A stretch of DNA of 64,000 nucleotides from Rhizophagus clarus (GCA_015698045.1 BLAL01000053.1:932501-996500), one strand, 5' to 3'; numbered from the stretch's first letter, positions 11,237-23,755 are shown. Program-made: numbers and translations. Notes: generated by a model from the sequence alone, not told the origin.

Positions 11237-14153
11237 ATTTTTTTTTAAAAGTGAAAATCAATGAACAACCACATGACGGATAAATGATCGACCAAAATGA
11301 TAAAATGCACGATTTGTTAAATTCAACGAGCCGTTCAAACGTAAATGTTAACAAATTTTTTTTTTTTTTGTAGATTAGTTGTTCGAATATTCGCTGCATT
11401 GTGAACTTGCTATAAACAGTTCCATGTTGTAGTAAAACCACGTATGGGTTTAGGAAAATAATTTTTCTTACAAAAGACGATACAAATTGCATATAAATGT
11501 ACCTACAGTAATCAAGATTAGTGGTAGCAGCACAATATAATTACCTACAGCAGTAAGTATTCATCGGTTAGGGAGATAACATCAAACTATGTATTTCTTG
11601 TGTTTTTTGTACTTTATTGAGAAATGAGGTGAAACTAAAAAAAAAAAAATTCAACGAGCCGTGTCATAAATATTTAATTTACAATTGTTCATCTCGCAGG
11701 TCCCGTTAGGGTTGTGATAATTACATTACATAGTTTACGATACATGTAAATTGGTATCTTGTAACTTACATCATATATTGTATAACCGATTCCTATTGGT
11801 CCAAATTTAATGTATCATGTGATTAAAATTTCCACTTAGTAGTAAATATATTATTTCCGAGTTATTCTGAATTTCTGATATTTTTTCTGAAACTTTTACA
11901 AACCTCAAAATATAACTTACATCAAAATTTTTAAGATACCGTAATTTTACAACTCTAGGTCCCGATCATTGTATTTTTAACTTTAATTATTTCCTTACGA
12001 GTGATTGCCGATTTATTGATTCACTTGAACTTAGGTAGCAATTAAATGAACTCATGATCAATGAAGAAATCTTTAGCGGCTGCTTTACAACATTGTAGAT
12101 TTACAATCTTGAAATTTCATAAACTAATGAAAATTTCGTGGGTATTATTTATTTTTGAATAAATTTAGTTATTTTACAAATTCAGCAAATAGTCTGAAGT
12201 TACGTCCGTTTGTAAATGTTCAATATATATAAAGTAGGATTTAATTCAGGCCCAAGTTGTAAGTAACATTTATTTATGATATTATAGAACCCCTATTCTA
12301 AATCAGTGATAACTCGATCGCGTAATAATATTTGTTATTTTTTTAACTTTCAATTTACATACAGATTATTAGATCAGAAATTAAATTATTTCATATACTT
12401 TGTCATACATTCAGTAACTGATCCAATTGTTAAAATCGAAAAATATAGAATAAAATTATTTTATGATAATTCTATAATGAAACACGAAATTTATTACAAA
12501 AATCTTTACAATGATGGAATATGATTGTTAACACTAATAAAATATGCAACCTAAATGACTAAAACATACTGTACTTAACATAAATCTCCCCATATCAATT
12601 ACCGTTTTGGATGAATCACGTAGAAAACGGTTCTTACTTCAATGTAACCTATTTTCGTACAATAATATTTTTATCGTAATATAATAAAGTTCAATTTTAT
12701 TATTTTCGTTCAATATTGCCAACAATTTGACGTTGAATAATTCGCTCTTTACCGGAACTTTCAGTTTTTTTGAATTTCTAAGATATTTATACCACTATTT
12801 GCATGTCCAAAAGTTTGCGGATTCCTGTAATAATTGAAGAATTACTTAACATATTCAATTCACTTTACTTATTGATCAATTGATTTTTTTTTAACCACTA
12901 CTTTTTTCATTTTCTAACCATTTTACCGTGAGCTTCAGAAAATGCTCGTTTTTTCTTAAATAAATTCTTCGTTTCAGATCTCATTTTCATCGATCTATAC
13001 GATGACAATAATATTTATTATTCTGCAAAGAACAATACAATAATGTAAAATATAATATTTAAAGGCTATATATTCATATGTCATTTGTTGAGTGATGATA
13101 AAAAAAAATATATATTTACCATTCAAGTTTTTTTTACACATCTATATATATATTTTTAGGACATGTTTAACAAAATATACTTGCGTTTCAATCGTCAAGA
13201 AGTTTTTTTTAGCATTATATTCAAGTTTGATGAATCTAAACGGATCCATGAAAATTTAAATATCTTAATTTTGTATTTTTGGCAAAATTCTTAAAGTTTT
13301 TATATGATCGCTTGCATCGTTTCTTTTACTAAAAATATTTTGTACGAATAACTTTATGTATCATTTAGTGTAATCATCGTTACTCAATCCGAATTAAGTT
13401 TGTTGTCATTTGATTTTTAAAAGAAAATTCTGAAGTTAATTGATATGATTAGAAATCGAATCAAATTCAATACATAAGTTATCATATTTTATTTTCGTCA
13501 TGAATTTTTACACAAAATTTTTAAGGAATCTAATGACTATAATATACCGCAGAGTATTAGTAGATATGTTCATAATCGCATGCATATCCTATTTACTGAA
13601 CGGTTTTAAATATTCAAAACACAGTCTCTAGAGAGTTTTATCTCCGATCGAATCAGAATTAACTCCTATTAATACTGAGATATAATTTGTAAACCATATG
13701 TGATATTATAAAAAGACGATGGTAGGATAATCTCTTTTAGAAGCGTTAATCATGTGCATATATCTTATAAAGTATTTAATTACTTTATTTTACGCTTTAT
13801 TGATAAATAAATTTTTTTACATACATTATCTATATAAAATGGTGTGAAAATAATTTCTCAAATATCGTAACATGATCTCTATCCCTCTATTTAGCTACTG
13901 CACAAACAATTAAATCAAGCCCTACGTTAAAATATGAATATGTAATATAAATAACGTTAAAACACCTAATGTTCAATGATTCTTGTAAATATTTAAAAAA
14001 TTTTGAAAATTCTCTATAATTTAATTATATAATTTCATTAAATAATCTTGAGAATTCTTATGATCTTTCTTCTGTGTATTATCACTATTAATTTGTAGTT
14101 AATTATGTTAAATTGCATTTAATTAGATCAAATTTAATAATAAAGAAAACAAT
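11237..14153. other. 2.9-kb intergenic stretch
   Basis: No gene supported. It contains scattered sequence shared with the 3' flanks of the other paralogues (for example near 13090-13200 and 13680-13830), consistent with an old tandem duplication of the gene plus flanks. Poly-A tracts near 11360 and 11640. Confidence 0.45.
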
Positions 14154-15128
14154 TCATACCCTAATATAGTCGTTGTGCAATATATATTTCATCGTCCTAC
14201 CATAACTTGTGCATTCATTCTCCACATTTTTCCATTTTTCTTCAAGAGCGCGGACAATTTGACGTCGTTGAATATTTTCCCCACCACTGAAATTTTCGAG
14301 ATTTTCAATAAAATATTCGATAATTTCGACTTGCTCCTCCCAAAAAGTTTTGATATCACTAATTCCCATAATAATTGATTTTAAACTTTTGTCAAAGATG
14401 TTTATCATGTTCAATTCAATTTTCTTATCATGTAATTGATTTATAAGTTCTTTTTTTTCTTCTTCTTTTAAATATTCCGCTAAGATTTTTGCTTTTTCAT
14501 GATAATTTGTTCCAGCAACATTATCTAATGGTTCTAATGATACTGATAATTTTAATAGCACAGCAACAGTTACACTGTCTTCATATGATATTAATGCTTT
14601 TTCATCTGAAGCAATCTCGTTTTTAAAATCTTGAATACATACTTGCAAAGAATTTTGGGTATTAATTAATTCGTTCATGATTCTTTTATCACTAAATATT
14701 TTGTTTATAAATTTTATAAATTTCTTCAAATATCCATCATTTCTTTCTTCAACAAATAATCTTTTTACTAACTCTTTAGCTAATCTACTATTCTCTTTAG
14801 ATTCTTTCAAAAGGTCCCTCAATAGCACTAAAATTTCATCATCATCATTATTAAAACATTCCGTAAAAAATAAAACACTACGCGAATATTTTTTTAAACG
14901 AATATTAAAATCCAATGAATCTTTAATAAAGTTACGAAAAATTTCATATAGTTCTTTAACCTCTTCAACATGTCTAGTTGCGATGTTGGATTTGATTTCA
15001 GTACAATACTTAAATTTTTCCATAATCATTTTCATTTTTCTGTCATCCAAAATACAAGTAATTTGTGTATTATCTAGTATATTATTTCTACTAGATTCAG
15101 CTTGAATTTCGATATCGATATTCGTCAT
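14154..15128 (-). CDS. helical family protein, paralogue 3
   Basis: 324 residues from the ATG at 15128 (MTNIDIEIQAESS). Domain order matches the family: N-terminal helical arm with KDSLDFNIRLKKYSRSVLFF and EILVLLRDLLKESKENSRLA; middle SVTVAVLLKLSVSLEPL hydrophobic segment at about residues 185-200; C-terminal arm with ISDIKTFWEEQ, IEYFIENL, IQRRQIVRALEEKWKNVENEC. The reading frame ends at a GGTATGA that resembles a splice donor, and 85-95 bp downstream a TTAATAG followed by TGATAATACACAGAAG is conserved in the sister copies. A small intron at or just after the stop codon is therefore plausible. The coding end is hardly affected either way. Function unknown. Confidence 0.75.
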   Translation of the reverse strand: MTNIDIEIQAESSRNNILDNTQITCILDDRKMKMIMEKFKYCTEIKSNIATRHVEEVKELYEIFRNFIKDSLDFNIRLKKYSRSVLFFTECFNNDDDEILVLLRDLLKESKENSRLAKELVKRLFVEERNDGYLKKFIKFINKIFSDKRIMNELINTQNSLQVCIQDFKNEIASDEKALISYEDSVTVAVLLKLSVSLEPLDNVAGTNYHEKAKILAEYLKEEEKKELINQLHDKKIELNMINIFDKSLKSIIMGISDIKTFWEEQVEIIEYFIENLENFSGGENIQRRQIVRALEEKWKNVENECTSYGRTMKYILHNDYIRV

Positions 15129-15194
15129 TTTACGTTTTTTTCTCTTTTAACTTTTAAGAGAAAGTTTGTCAACAATAGTAAGTTGTCAAGTTGT

Positions 15195-15262
15195 CATGTA
15201 ATATGAAATCATAATGTAACCATAATTCATTTAGATTGGTAAATTGTCATGTGATTGCCGAT
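15195..15262 (-). promoter_or_regulatory. conserved upstream block, paralogue 3
   Basis: ATGTAATATGAAATCAT followed by TGTAACCATAATTCA, a diverged copy of the block upstream of the other family members, at the same distance from the start codon. Confidence 0.35.
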
Positions 15263-16842
15263 CGATTTGTTTTTAAAAACAGGTGTCAGGTGTAACACAT
15301 GGATCTAACTCTTAAAATAATTGAATTATTAAATAAGTCACGGTCAGATAATGATTAAAATAGTTTGAAGTTACGTCCGCTGGAGTCTGTATGTAATTTA
15401 TCTTGCATCACCAAGATTACGTTACTCCAGACCTTAAAAAGATAATGTAAACGTGTAAGTGATATTTAATTTTTAAATTCACATACTCATAATATTTATT
15501 ATTAAACCAAAAATTAAGTTATTTCCAAATTCTTAAGTTCTTCCTGTTGTATTCAATAGTCAAAAATGGAAAATACTTAGAAATTGAATTATTAACAATA
15601 ATTTGCTGCATAAAAAAACCTTGACTAATATTTTTATTATTATGGAATGATTGTTATCATGCATCCTAAATAATGTAAAAGGTAAAATGACGCGGCTAAA
15701 TAAAATTAAAGGTAAAATCACATGGCTAAATAATTCTCTCTGAACTTTTATCTATATTTAAAATTTAAAATTATGCTTATCTTGTGATTTGCTATCCATA
15801 TATCATTTGTTGAGTGATGATAAAAGCTTAAGTATTTTTATTCGAGTTTTATTGACACATTAATGTATTTTTGCGTTTCGATCGTTAAGAAGTTTAAGAA
15901 ATTTAACGAAATACAAAATTAAACACAATGATATTAAGTTAATTAAATTTTCATGGATCTGTTAAACTTAAGGATAATGTTAAAAGTTTTACATGATCGT
16001 TTGTGTCTTATTTATTTACTAAAAATATTTATTATGAATTACTTTGTGTATCTTTAGCGTAATCATTGTTGTCGATCCAAGTTGTCATTTTGCGTTTCAG
16101 GCGTTTCAAACAATTTATTCATCGAGAAATCGAATCAAATTCAAATACTCAAGTTATTTGGGAATAATTACGAAGTATTCTCTTTCTTTATTTTATTTAC
16201 TTTATGGATTTAGATAGGTTTTTATACAAAATTTTTGAGGAAACTAATGAAAGGATCAAAAATTTTAAAATTTAATATAATCTATCGCGAAATTAGTAAA
16301 TGATAATACATCCCTTAATAAATATATTCAAAACACAATACATACACACATATATATTATATATACAGTCTTTAATTGGACTATATATTAACGCCAAAGA
16401 GTAAAAGAGAGTGATTTACAGTGAGTCCTATTAATACCGTATAATTTATAACCATATTATTGGCAGAACGATCTATTAATTATGTGTATATATCTTATCA
16501 TGTAATTAATTTCTTTTCATTTAATACTTTATTGATGGATAAATTTTTTACATACATTTCTATACAAAGTACTGCGAAAATATTATCACAAATACCACAA
16601 AATGCTTACTATACAAATAATTAAATGAAGTCCTACGTTAATGTATGTAAATAACGTTAAAACAATCAGAAAATTATAAAATAATTGAATATTTAAATAT
16701 TTTTGTATAATTTTAGTAAGATAAACTTGAGAATTCTTATAGTCTTTCTTCTGTGCATTATCACTATAATTAATTTATTTAAATCATCAGTTTCATTGCG
16801 TTTATTAGGTCAAATTTAATAATAAAGAAAATAATTCAAACC
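15263..16842. other. intergenic, part of the tandem unit
   Basis: No gene. From about 15800 the sequence (TGAGTGATGATAAAA, a GATCGTTAAGAAGTT block, CATGGATCTGTTAAACTTAA and others) is repeated at high identity 2.6-2.7 kb downstream, near 18455 onward. It therefore belongs to the tandem duplication listed separately. A short TA-microsatellite-like stretch lies near 16340-16375. Confidence 0.5.
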
Positions 16843-17766
16843 TTAATTAGTCGTTGTCAATATATTATTCACCGCCTTACTATAACCTTTGCATTCACTC
16901 TCCATGTTTTTCCATCTTTCTTCAAGAACACGGGCAATTTGACGGCGTTGAATTTTTTCAACTCCTATGGATTTTTCGAGATTTTCTATCAAACATTCGA
17001 TAATTTTGACTTGACCCTTCCAAAAAGTTTTAATATCATCAATTCTCGAAATAATTGATTTTAAATCTTCGTTAAAGAGGTTCATTATAATCAATTCATT
17101 TTTCTTATTACTCAACTGATTAATAAATGCTTTTTTTCCTTCCTTTTTCACAGCATCTTTATGAACATTTTTTCCAGTACCATTATCTAAAAATGCGGCT
17201 ACTTTTAATCGTACACCGAGCGATAAGGTATTAAGCGTACTTTCTTCATTTAATTCTAACGTTTTTTCATCTAAATCAATCTTGTTTTTAATATCTTGAA
17301 TATGTACTTGCAAAGAATTTTGGGTTTTAATTAATTCGTTCATGATACTTTTATCACCAAAAGTTTTACTTTTAAATTCATCTAATTCTCCCATAAACCC
17401 ACCATTTCTTTCGCCATCAAATAATCTTTTTCCTAATTCTTTAGCTAATCCATGATTCTTTTTAGATTCTTCCAAAAGGTCCTTTAATAATGCTAAATTT
17501 TCATTATCAGTACAACTATTATCATTTAAACATTCTGTACCAAATAAAACACTACGCGAATACTTTTTTAAACGAATATTAAAATCCAATGAATCTTTAA
17601 GAAAATTACGAAAAATTTCATATAGTTTTTTAACCTCTTCAACATGTCTAGTTGCGATGTTGGTTTTCATTTCAGTACAATATTTAAACTTTTCTATAAT
17701 CATTTTCATTTTTTTGTTATCTAATATACAAGATTCAGCTTGGGTTTCGTCGTCGATTTTCGTCAT
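16843..17766 (-). CDS. helical family protein, paralogue 4 (duplicated unit A)
   Basis: 307 residues (MTKIDDETQAESC). It is a close sister of paralogue 5, differing mainly by scattered substitutions. Conserved segments: KDSLDFNIRLKKYSRSVLF, LLKDLLEESKKNHGLAKELG, a central TLSLGVRLKVAAFLDNG segment (about residues 185-205), then ISRIDDIKTFWKGQ, IIECLIENL, IQRRQIARVLEERWKNMESEC. The frame ends earlier than in its relatives, followed by a GTTTGA donor-like site. Charged and helical, with no transmembrane helix of full length. Function unknown; divergence between tandem copies may reflect diversifying paralogues. Confidence 0.75.
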   Translation of the reverse strand: MTKIDDETQAESCILDNKKMKMIIEKFKYCTEMKTNIATRHVEEVKKLYEIFRNFLKDSLDFNIRLKKYSRSVLFGTECLNDNSCTDNENLALLKDLLEESKKNHGLAKELGKRLFDGERNGGFMGELDEFKSKTFGDKSIMNELIKTQNSLQVHIQDIKNKIDLDEKTLELNEESTLNTLSLGVRLKVAAFLDNGTGKNVHKDAVKKEGKKAFINQLSNKKNELIIMNLFNEDLKSIISRIDDIKTFWKGQVKIIECLIENLEKSIGVEKIQRRQIARVLEERWKNMESECKGYSKAVNNILTTTN

Positions 17767-17819
17767 TTTACGTTTTCTTCTTTTTTTGTGGGAAAAATTT
17801 TAAAACAACGGTCAGTTGC

Positions 17820-17870
17820 TCATGTAATATGAATCATTTTCAAATCAGTGTAACCATAATTGTGACACCG
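17820..17870 (-). promoter_or_regulatory. conserved upstream block, paralogue 4
   Basis: CATGTAATATGAATCATTTT, CAAATCAGTGTAACC and ATAATTGTGACACCG about 55-105 bp upstream of the ATG; nearly identical to the block at 20490-20540. Confidence 0.45.
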
Positions 17871-19514
17871 ACTTTTTAAAAGAGAAAAACAATTGATCAG
17901 CAATCTCATGTCAAATTTCCATGATCTCATTTTGCTGATCTCGCTCTTTTAAGTCCTAGTATCTTTGAAATTTATTTATTTCATCTTACGTAACAATTAA
18001 ATGAACCTTCTGATTAACAATTAATATAATTCGTTATAATTTTAGCAGTTTTGCAACAAAAAGAAGTTACCGCCCGGCGTCCTCATGAGAAGTTGAAATT
18101 TAATTTATTCTAAGAAGGATAATGTGATTGTGTAAGTAATGTTTAAATTTTAAATTCATACAGTTATACAGATTATTAAACCAAAAAATCCAAGTGTAAA
18201 TTCTTTCCGTTATTTTATAATTGCATTCAATAGTCAAAAATAGCTAATACTTAGAAATTGAATTATTCTTAAGAATGGAACATAATTATTACAAAAAAAA
18301 AATCTGACTAATAATTTATTATTGTAGAATGGATTTAATTGATGGTTAACGTCAATAAAATATGCATCCCAAGTAGTGTAAAAGGTAAAATGACGCAGCC
18401 AGATCTCTCTACGTTTTTTATGATTTGCTATTTCATATATCATTTATTGTGTGATGATAAAAAGCCTAAGTATTTTTTATTCGAGTTTTATTGACAAGTT
18501 GATGTATTTGATATATTTATTTTAATATTTAGTAAACGTATTTGCGTTTCGATCGTTAAGAAATTCAAGAATTTTATCGAAAAAACAAAATTAAATACAA
18601 TATTAAGTTAATTAAATTTTCATGGATCTGTTAAACTTAAGATGATAATATTAAAAGTTTTACATGATCGTTTATATCTTATTTCTTTACTAAAAATACT
18701 TTTTATGAATTACTTTGTGTGTCTTTAGCGTAATCATTGTTGCTCGATCCAAGTTGTCATTTTGCGTTTCAGGCGTTTCAAACAATTTATTCATCGAGAA
18801 ATCAAACCAAATTCAAATACATAAGTTATTTGGGAATAACTACGAAGCATTCTCTTTCTTTATTTTATTTACTCTATGGATTTAGGTTTTATACAAAATT
18901 TTTGAGGAAACTAATGAAAGGATCAAAAATTTTAAATTTTATCGGGAAATTAGTAAATCCTTTAATAAATATATTCATAATTGCGTATTCCATATATTCA
19001 AAACACAATATATATACATATATATTATATATACAGTCTTTAATGTAAAACTGGACTATATGTCTACGCCAAAAAGTAAAAGAGATTGATTTACAGCGAG
19101 TCCTATTAATACCGTATAATTTATAACCATATTATTGGCAGAACGATCTATTAATTATGTGTATATATCTTATCATGTAATTAATTTCTTTTCATTTAAT
19201 ACTTTATTGATGGATAAATTTTTTACATACATTTCTATACAAAGTACTGCGAAAATAATATCACAAATACCACAAAATGTTTACTGTACAGATAATTAAA
19301 TGAAGTCCTACGTTAATATATGTAAATAACGTTAAAACAATCAGAAAATTATAAATGGTAATTGAATATTTAAATATTTTTAGTAAGTTAATCTTGAGAA
19401 TTCTTATAGCCTTTCTTCTGTGCATTATCACTATAATTAATTTATTTAAATCATCAGTTTCATTGCGTTTGATTAGGTCAAATTTAATAATAAAGAAAAT
19501 TTTTCAAACCTTAA
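17871..19514. other. intergenic, junction of the two tandem units
   Basis: Contains the end of unit A and the start of unit B of the duplication (junction near 18450). Short frames here (for example around 18740-19050) track duplicated non-coding flank and are not supported as genes. Confidence 0.5.
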
Positions 19515-20435
19515 TTAGTCGTCGTGCAATATATGATTCACCGCCTTACTATAACCTTTGCATCCATTCTCCATGTTTTTCCATCTTTCTTCAAGAACGC
19601 TGACAATTTGACGTCGTTGAATATTTTCACCTTCTATGAATTTTTCGAGATTTTCCATCAAACATTCGATAATATTGACTTGATCCTTCCAAAAAGTTTT
19701 AATATCATCAATTATCAAAATAATTGATTCTAAATCTTCGTTAAAGAGGTTCATTACAATCAATTCATTTTTCTTATTACTCAACTGATTACTAAATGCT
19801 TTTTTTCCTTCCTCTTTCACAGCATTTTTATGAATATCTTTTCCAGTACCGCTATCTAAAAATGCAGCTAATCTTAATCGTACACCGAGAGATATGGTAT
19901 TAAACGTACTTTTTTCATGTAATACTAACACTTTTTCATCCAAATCAATCTTGTTATTAATATCTTGGATAAGTATTTGCAAAGAATTTTTGGTTTTAAT
20001 TAATTCGTTCATGATTCTTTTATCACCAAATGGTTTACTTATAAATCCATCTAATTCTCCCATAAACCCACCATTTCTTTCATCATCAAATAATTTTTTT
20101 CCTAATTCTTTAGCTAATCCATGATTCTTTTTAGATTCTTCCAAAAGGTCCTTCAATAATGCTAAAATTTCATTATGAGTACAACTATTATCATTAAAAC
20201 ATTCTGTAAAAAATAAAACATTACGCGAATACTTTTTTAAACGAATATTAAAATCCAATGAATCTTTAAGAAAATTACGAAAAATTTCATATAGTTTTTT
20301 AACCTCTTCAATATGACTAGTTATGAAGTTGGATTTGATTTCAGTACAATGTTTAAACTTTTCCATAATCATTTTCATTTTTTTGTTATCTAATATACAA
20401 GATTCAGCTTGGGTTTCGTTGTCGATATTCGTCAT
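19515..20435 (-). CDS. helical family protein, paralogue 5 (duplicated unit B)
   Basis: 306 residues from the ATG at 20435 (MTNIDNETQAESC). The open frame continues 14 codons upstream, but without an ATG and into the promoter-proximal sequence, so the MTN start shared with the sisters is chosen. Same order of blocks as paralogue 4, with the central TISLGVRLRLAAFLDSG hydrophobic segment and the C-terminal IDDIKTFWKDQ, IIECLMENLE, IQRRQIVSVLEERWKNMENGC signature. It ends with LHDD where the relatives end LHNDYIRV or similar, next to a conserved donor-like site. Function unknown. Confidence 0.75.
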   Translation of the reverse strand: MTNIDNETQAESCILDNKKMKMIMEKFKHCTEIKSNFITSHIEEVKKLYEIFRNFLKDSLDFNIRLKKYSRNVLFFTECFNDNSCTHNEILALLKDLLEESKKNHGLAKELGKKLFDDERNGGFMGELDGFISKPFGDKRIMNELIKTKNSLQILIQDINNKIDLDEKVLVLHEKSTFNTISLGVRLRLAAFLDSGTGKDIHKNAVKEEGKKAFSNQLSNKKNELIVMNLFNEDLESIILIIDDIKTFWKDQVNIIECLMENLEKFIEGENIQRRQIVSVLEERWKNMENGCKGYSKAVNHILHDD

Positions 20436-20487
20436 TTTACGTTTTCTTCTTTTTTTGTGGGAAAAAATTTTAAACAACGGTCAGTTG

Positions 20488-20540
20488 CTCATGTAATATG
20501 AAATCATTTTCAAATCAGTGTAACCATAACTGTGACACCG
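20488..20540 (-). promoter_or_regulatory. conserved upstream block, paralogue 5
   Basis: ATGTAATATGAAATCATTTT, CAAATCAGTGTAACC and ATAACTGTGACACCG upstream of the ATG at 20435, matching the block of paralogue 4 almost base for base. Confidence 0.45.
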
Positions 20541-20725
20541 ATTTGTTAAAAGAGAAAAAAAATTGATCAGCAAGCGCATTTTAAATTTCCATGACCTCAT
20601 TTTGCTGATCTCGCACTTTAAAGTCTTAGTATCTTTGAATTTTAAGCCGATTTAAACGAACCTTCTGATTAATATAATTCGTTATAATTTTAGCAGTTTT
20701 GCAACAAAAAGAAGTTACCGTCCGG

Positions 20726-21017
20726 TAGTGCTTCGATCCGGATAAAATCCGTCATCCGGATTGAATAATGATTTAATCCGGATGAAAACTGTTATTTAAC
20801 GAAAATCCGGATAAAAAAAAATTATTTAAAAAATCCAGTCCTACCATTATATGCGCAACGTCAAGTATTATCAGATAAGCCATAAATTGTTAAAATCTGA
20901 TCATTGTTTTCGGAAATATTTTAAGTTATCCGATCCGTCGAAATCCGGTTCAAACCGCGGATTTCATCCGGATTTGCGGTTTAATCCGGATTAATCCGTA
21001 CATGGATCGAAGTACTA
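20726..21017. mobile_element. hAT-like MITE, 292 bp, with 8-bp target duplication
   Basis: Ends TAGTGCTTCGATCC (20726-20739) and, inverted, TAGTACTTCGATCC (21004-21017). It is flanked by 8-bp duplications CCGTCCGG (20718-20725) and CCGCCCGG (21018-21025). The paralogous sequence at about 18070-18090 reads TTACCGCCCGGCGTCC without any insert, which is the empty site. TAGTG termini and an 8-bp duplication fit the hAT superfamily. The interior is built from many ATCCGGAT-type short inverted and direct repeats and has no coding capacity. It inserted after the 2.67-kb duplication. Confidence 0.85.
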
Positions 21018-21025
21018 CCGCCCGG

Positions 21026-22488
21026 CGTCCTCATGAGAAGTTGAAATTTAATTCAGCGAGAATTTTCAAGGTGGTATTCAAAATATTACTAAAAAGGATA
21101 ATGTGACTGTGTAAGTAATGTTTAAATTTCACACAGTTATACAGATTATTAAACAAAAAAAATTAGGCTATTCTTAAGAATGGAACATAATTTATTACAA
21201 AAACAAAAATCTGACTAATAATTTTATTATTGTAGCATTGGATTAAATTGATAGTTAACATCAATAAAATATGCATCCTAAGTAGTGTATGTTTTGCGCC
21301 GCAAAATATGGTATAAAATTTTCACCAATAAAATTTGGTGGTATGACCCATGCAGATACGATAAAAAATAAAACCCTAAAATGATTTGCTATTTCATATA
21401 TCATTTATTGAGTGATGATAAAAAAAATTGTATTTCTTAATAAATATATTTTGTTTCGATCTACAAGAAGTTTTAGTATTTATTATTATTCTACAGAATA
21501 ATGAACCTAAACAAATCCACGGAATTTAAGTCCTAATTTAATTTAATTTTTAATTTTTCGTTTTCGGTAAAATTCTTAGATTTCCATGATTTCTTGCATT
21601 TTTTTTTTCTTTTGTTAAAAATATTTTGTACGGATAACTTTGTATGCCATTTGGCGTATCATTGTTTTAAATTTTTAATCCTTTATTATTTTTCTTAAGA
21701 TCTGTTTGAATTCATAATCGATAATATAATAAATATATTCATAATTGCACATTCTATTTGCGGTGTTCGAAGCACAGTCTCTAATGTAAGATGAGAATAA
21801 AAACGATAAAGTGATTTTACATCAAATAATCAATACGAAGCCAAACTTATAATATGATGATACGATTTATCCTCTTGTTGTAATCCAGTGGATGATAGTT
21901 GGGACGTCAAAAAGGAGTTTGAACCAATTCCTATTGATATCATGGATTTTATAAAAGATAATGCAACTAATACAATTCGACACGATTATACTATTTAGTA
22001 GAAAGAGAGTCTCTCTTAGAAACGTATATTATGTACTGTATATATGTATCTGATATCTTATCACGCAGTTAAATACTTATTTTTCTATTTATTGACAATA
22101 TTGTGTTATATAGGTTTTTGTAACGGGAGCACCTTTGTCTCAAGGTTTCAAGAACCTTGATGCAGTCATATAAATAAATAAACGTTTTTATATATAAAAA
22201 TTCTCATTTCTTATATATCTTTACTATCCCTTATCTTATAATAGTTATATAAAAGCTCTACGTTAAAAATTTTCTAACCTAAATAACGCAAAAAAAAAGA
22301 ATTTTATCATTTCTAATAATCAATAATTCTTGCAGGTTTTTATTAAATATTTTGTATATTCTCTCGTATAATTTCGTTAAACAATCTATGATCTTTCTTC
22401 TTCTATGCATTATAACTATAATTAATTATAGCATAAAATATAAAAATCATCAGTTCCATTGTGCATGATTAAATAATAAGAAAGTAAT
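21026..22488. other. intergenic stretch between paralogue units
   Basis: 3' and 5' flanks of the old array, including further diverged copies of the ATATCATTTATTGAGTGATGATAAAA block (about 21400). No gene supported. Confidence 0.45.
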
Positions 22489-23466
22489 TCATACCTCAAT
22501 GTAGTTGTTGTACAATTCATCATTTATCGCTTCATTATAAATTTGGCGCCCTCTTTGTACATTCTTCCATTTTTGTTCAAGAATGCAAATAATCCGACGC
22601 CGTTGAATATTTTGACCCTTTCCGAATTTCTCGAGAATTTTAATAAGATAATCGATACTTTCGATTTGCGCCTCCCAAAAAGTTTTGATATTACCAATTC
22701 CCGAACAAATTGTTCTTAAATTGTCAGAAAAGAGATTTATGATATTCAATTCATTCTGCTTATTACTTAATTGTTTTCTAAGATCTCTTTTTTCTTCTTC
22801 TAACCAATTTTCCGCTATATCTTCGCAGCTTCTTCATAATATCCTTCTTTAGTAGCAATATCTAAAAATTTAGCCAATTTTAATAAGGCACCTACACAAA
22901 AATTATAGACCATACCTCCTTCGTAGGATATTAATTCTTGTTCATCTAAATTAATTTCGTTTCTGAAATTTCTAATATGTCCTTGCAAACTGCAAAGAGG
23001 TTTGGATTTTTTTTATTTCGTTCATGATTCCGCTATCTCTTTTATCACTAAATATATTATCCACTAATTTATTTTAATTCTTTCATAGATCCACCATCTT
23101 CTTCACCAACTTCTTCGTCAATAAATAATCTTTCTTCTAATTCTTTAGCTAATCTATGATTCTCTTTAGATTCCTCCAAAAGGTCATTCAATAATATTAA
23201 AATTTCTTTATCATTACAATTATTATTAAAACATTCTGTAAAAAATAAAATATCAAGCGAATAATTTTTTAAACGATTATTAAAATCTAATGAATCTTTA
23301 ACAAATTTATGAAAAATTCTATAAAGTTCTTTAACTCCTTCAATATGTTCAGTCAAAATATTGGAATGTTTAATTTCAGTACAATGTTTAAACTTTTTCA
23401 TGTTCATTTTCATTTAAGTAATTTGTGTATTATCTAGTAAATTGATTTTACTAGATTCAGCTTGAA
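22489..23466 (-). pseudogene. decayed copy of the helical family (paralogue 6)
   Basis: Recognisable family blocks occur in order over about 1 kb: the N-terminal FVKDSLDFNNRLKNYSLDI segment, the middle part, and the C-terminal GIGNIKTFWEAQ and LEQKWKNVQR segments. The copy does not form one open gene and carries a few breaks, so it is treated as a fossil. It keeps the conserved upstream block near 23530-23580, so the promoter region has survived. Similarity to the flanking sisters suggests inactivation after the array formed. Confidence 0.8.
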
Positions 23467-23755
23467 TTTCATTGTCGATATTGGCCTTTTTTTTTTTTTT
23501 TTTTTTTTTGTGAGAGAAAATTCTGTTGGTAATATAAATCATTTCCAAATTGGTGTAACAATAATCGTGGCACCGATTTCTTATGAACGAAAAACAAGTG
23601 ATAAACAATCACATGACAAACTAGTAAAACTTAACGAGCCGCGACTGCCGCATTCTAATTTTTTATCAATAAACGTTAAATTTGTCAATTGCCGTCTCAT
23701 TTCGCGGATAAATGTTTGTAATATTAGTATTTTCAGTTAAAGCTAAAAATACTAA

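Larger units (their letters stand above)
15800..21150. repeat. direct tandem duplication, unit about 2.67 kb, carrying paralogues 4 and 5
   Basis: Two adjacent copies of one unit. Landmarks at constant offset: coding ends 16843 and 19515 (2672 bp apart), the ATTGATGGATAAATTTTTTA flank near 16530 and 19205, the conserved promoter blocks near 17825 and 20491, and AAGAAGTTACCG followed by CCCGGCGTCCTCATGAG near 18063 and 20711-21030. The second copy is interrupted by a MITE. High similarity in non-coding as well as coding DNA indicates a recent event, probably unequal exchange within an older array. Confidence 0.8.

Noticed and set aside
14677-15105. Plus-strand open frame of 142 codons
   Set aside because: Antisense shadow of paralogue 3; similar antisense frames appear in the sister copies.
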